In this document: positions 63,648 to 64,000 of the stretch, piece by piece
Layout of the letters: every line of letters starts with the position of its first letter
Numbering within the stretch: position 1 is the stretch's first letter
NCBI GenBank assembly: GCA_946811695.1
Contig: OX328126.1
Span: forward strand, 89,058,785 to 89,122,784
DNA length: 64,000 nucleotides
Direction: 5' to 3'
Source of the DNA: Gonocerus acuteangulatus
Lineage: Eukaryota; Arthropoda; Insecta; Hemiptera; Coreidae
Program-made: the position numbers and the translations under genes
Notes under the pieces: generated by a model
Seen by the model: only the letters and a program-made list of their open reading frames with translations
What the model was told of the DNA's origin: nothing
Databases searched by the model: none

Positions 63648-64000
63648 TCTGAAGTGGCTGGAGTTTGTGCCAATTGAGCGACTGACTTCAGAGAAGACCA
63701 TTCGCATATTGAAGAGTATTTTTGCTAGGTTCGGGATTCCTCGAACCTTGGTAAGCGACAATGGAACACAATTCACGAGCATTGAATTTCAACAATTTTG
63801 TCAGAGGCACAACATCAAGCACATCACTTCAACAACTTACCACCCAAAGACAAATGGGTTAGCAGAGCGAGAAGTTGGGACTTTTAAGAAGAGAATGAAA
63901 GCATCAAGACCAAAAAGAGATCTGAATACCCGGTTGGCAGACTTCCTTTTCTCGTATAGAAATACACCACAAAGAACTACAGGGGGAGCACCTGCTGAAC
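63640..64000 (+). pseudogene. Ty3/Gypsy integrase core, C-terminal part in shifted frame, cut by window end
   Basis: After the TGA the integrase continues in another frame from about 63640: LKWLEFVPIERLTS, LVSDNGTQFTS (second core Asp), YHPKTNGLAEREVGTFKK (core Glu) and FLFSYRNTPQRTTGGAPAE up to the window edge. Residues around the junction are missing compared with the family, so a small deletion caused the shift. The remainder and the 3' LTR are beyond 64000. Confidence 0.8.

Noticed and set aside
1..64000. Assignment to a particular species
   Set aside because: Element types and AT content fit several arthropod groups; nothing seen is species-specific.

Overview
This is a eukaryotic, strongly AT-rich window dominated by introns, transposable elements and inverted repeats. 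Two host genes have clear GT-AG exon structures, both on the minus strand. Recognisable elements include mariner fragments, a Merlin transposon, hAT-type and Harbinger-type MITEs, a jockey-like LINE, tRNA-derived SINEs and a Ty3/Gypsy element. This mix suggests an invertebrate, most likely an arthropod. A repeat-rich crustacean such as a copepod is a guess I cannot test.

Layout. 1-14.5 kb: no host gene seen; foldback elements, MITEs and SINE copies. 14.5-27.2 kb: an eight-exon gene for the NDUFA10/ND-42 accessory subunit of mitochondrial complex I. Its introns hold mariner remnants, two near-adjacent ~1.15 kb LTR-like direct repeats, SINEs and a 2.2 kb foldback element. 27.4-29.8 kb: a fragment of a transposon-associated ORF and three MITEs. 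31.2-47.6 kb: a five-exon gene for a ~2538-residue protein with a C-terminal SPOC domain (SPEN/Split-ends family). Its huge first exon carries thirteen 25-residue tandem repeats. Its 5.7 kb first intron holds an hAT-type MITE, a SINE split by a Merlin transposon, and a fragment of a second transposon-associated ORF. 48.4-56.2 kb: a ~3.45 kb giant palindrome, an apparently perfect 353-bp-arm hairpin and several tandem arrays. 57.2-58 kb: a 5'-truncated LINE. 59.7-64 kb: a SINE in a TA microsatellite, then a MITE interrupted by a Ty3/Gypsy retrotransposon that runs off the window.

The two host genes have no evident functional link: one acts in mitochondria, the other probably in nuclear transcription or RNA regulation. 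The clearest history here is nested insertion: Merlin in a SINE, an LTR element in a MITE, SINEs in TA repeats. Target-site duplications can be read directly for many copies. The least familiar items are a CAGGG-terminated family with 5-bp duplications, a foldback family whose arms are arrays of GATTAC-type units, the giant palindrome with a CCGGAAGT-like motif array, and the perfect hairpin.
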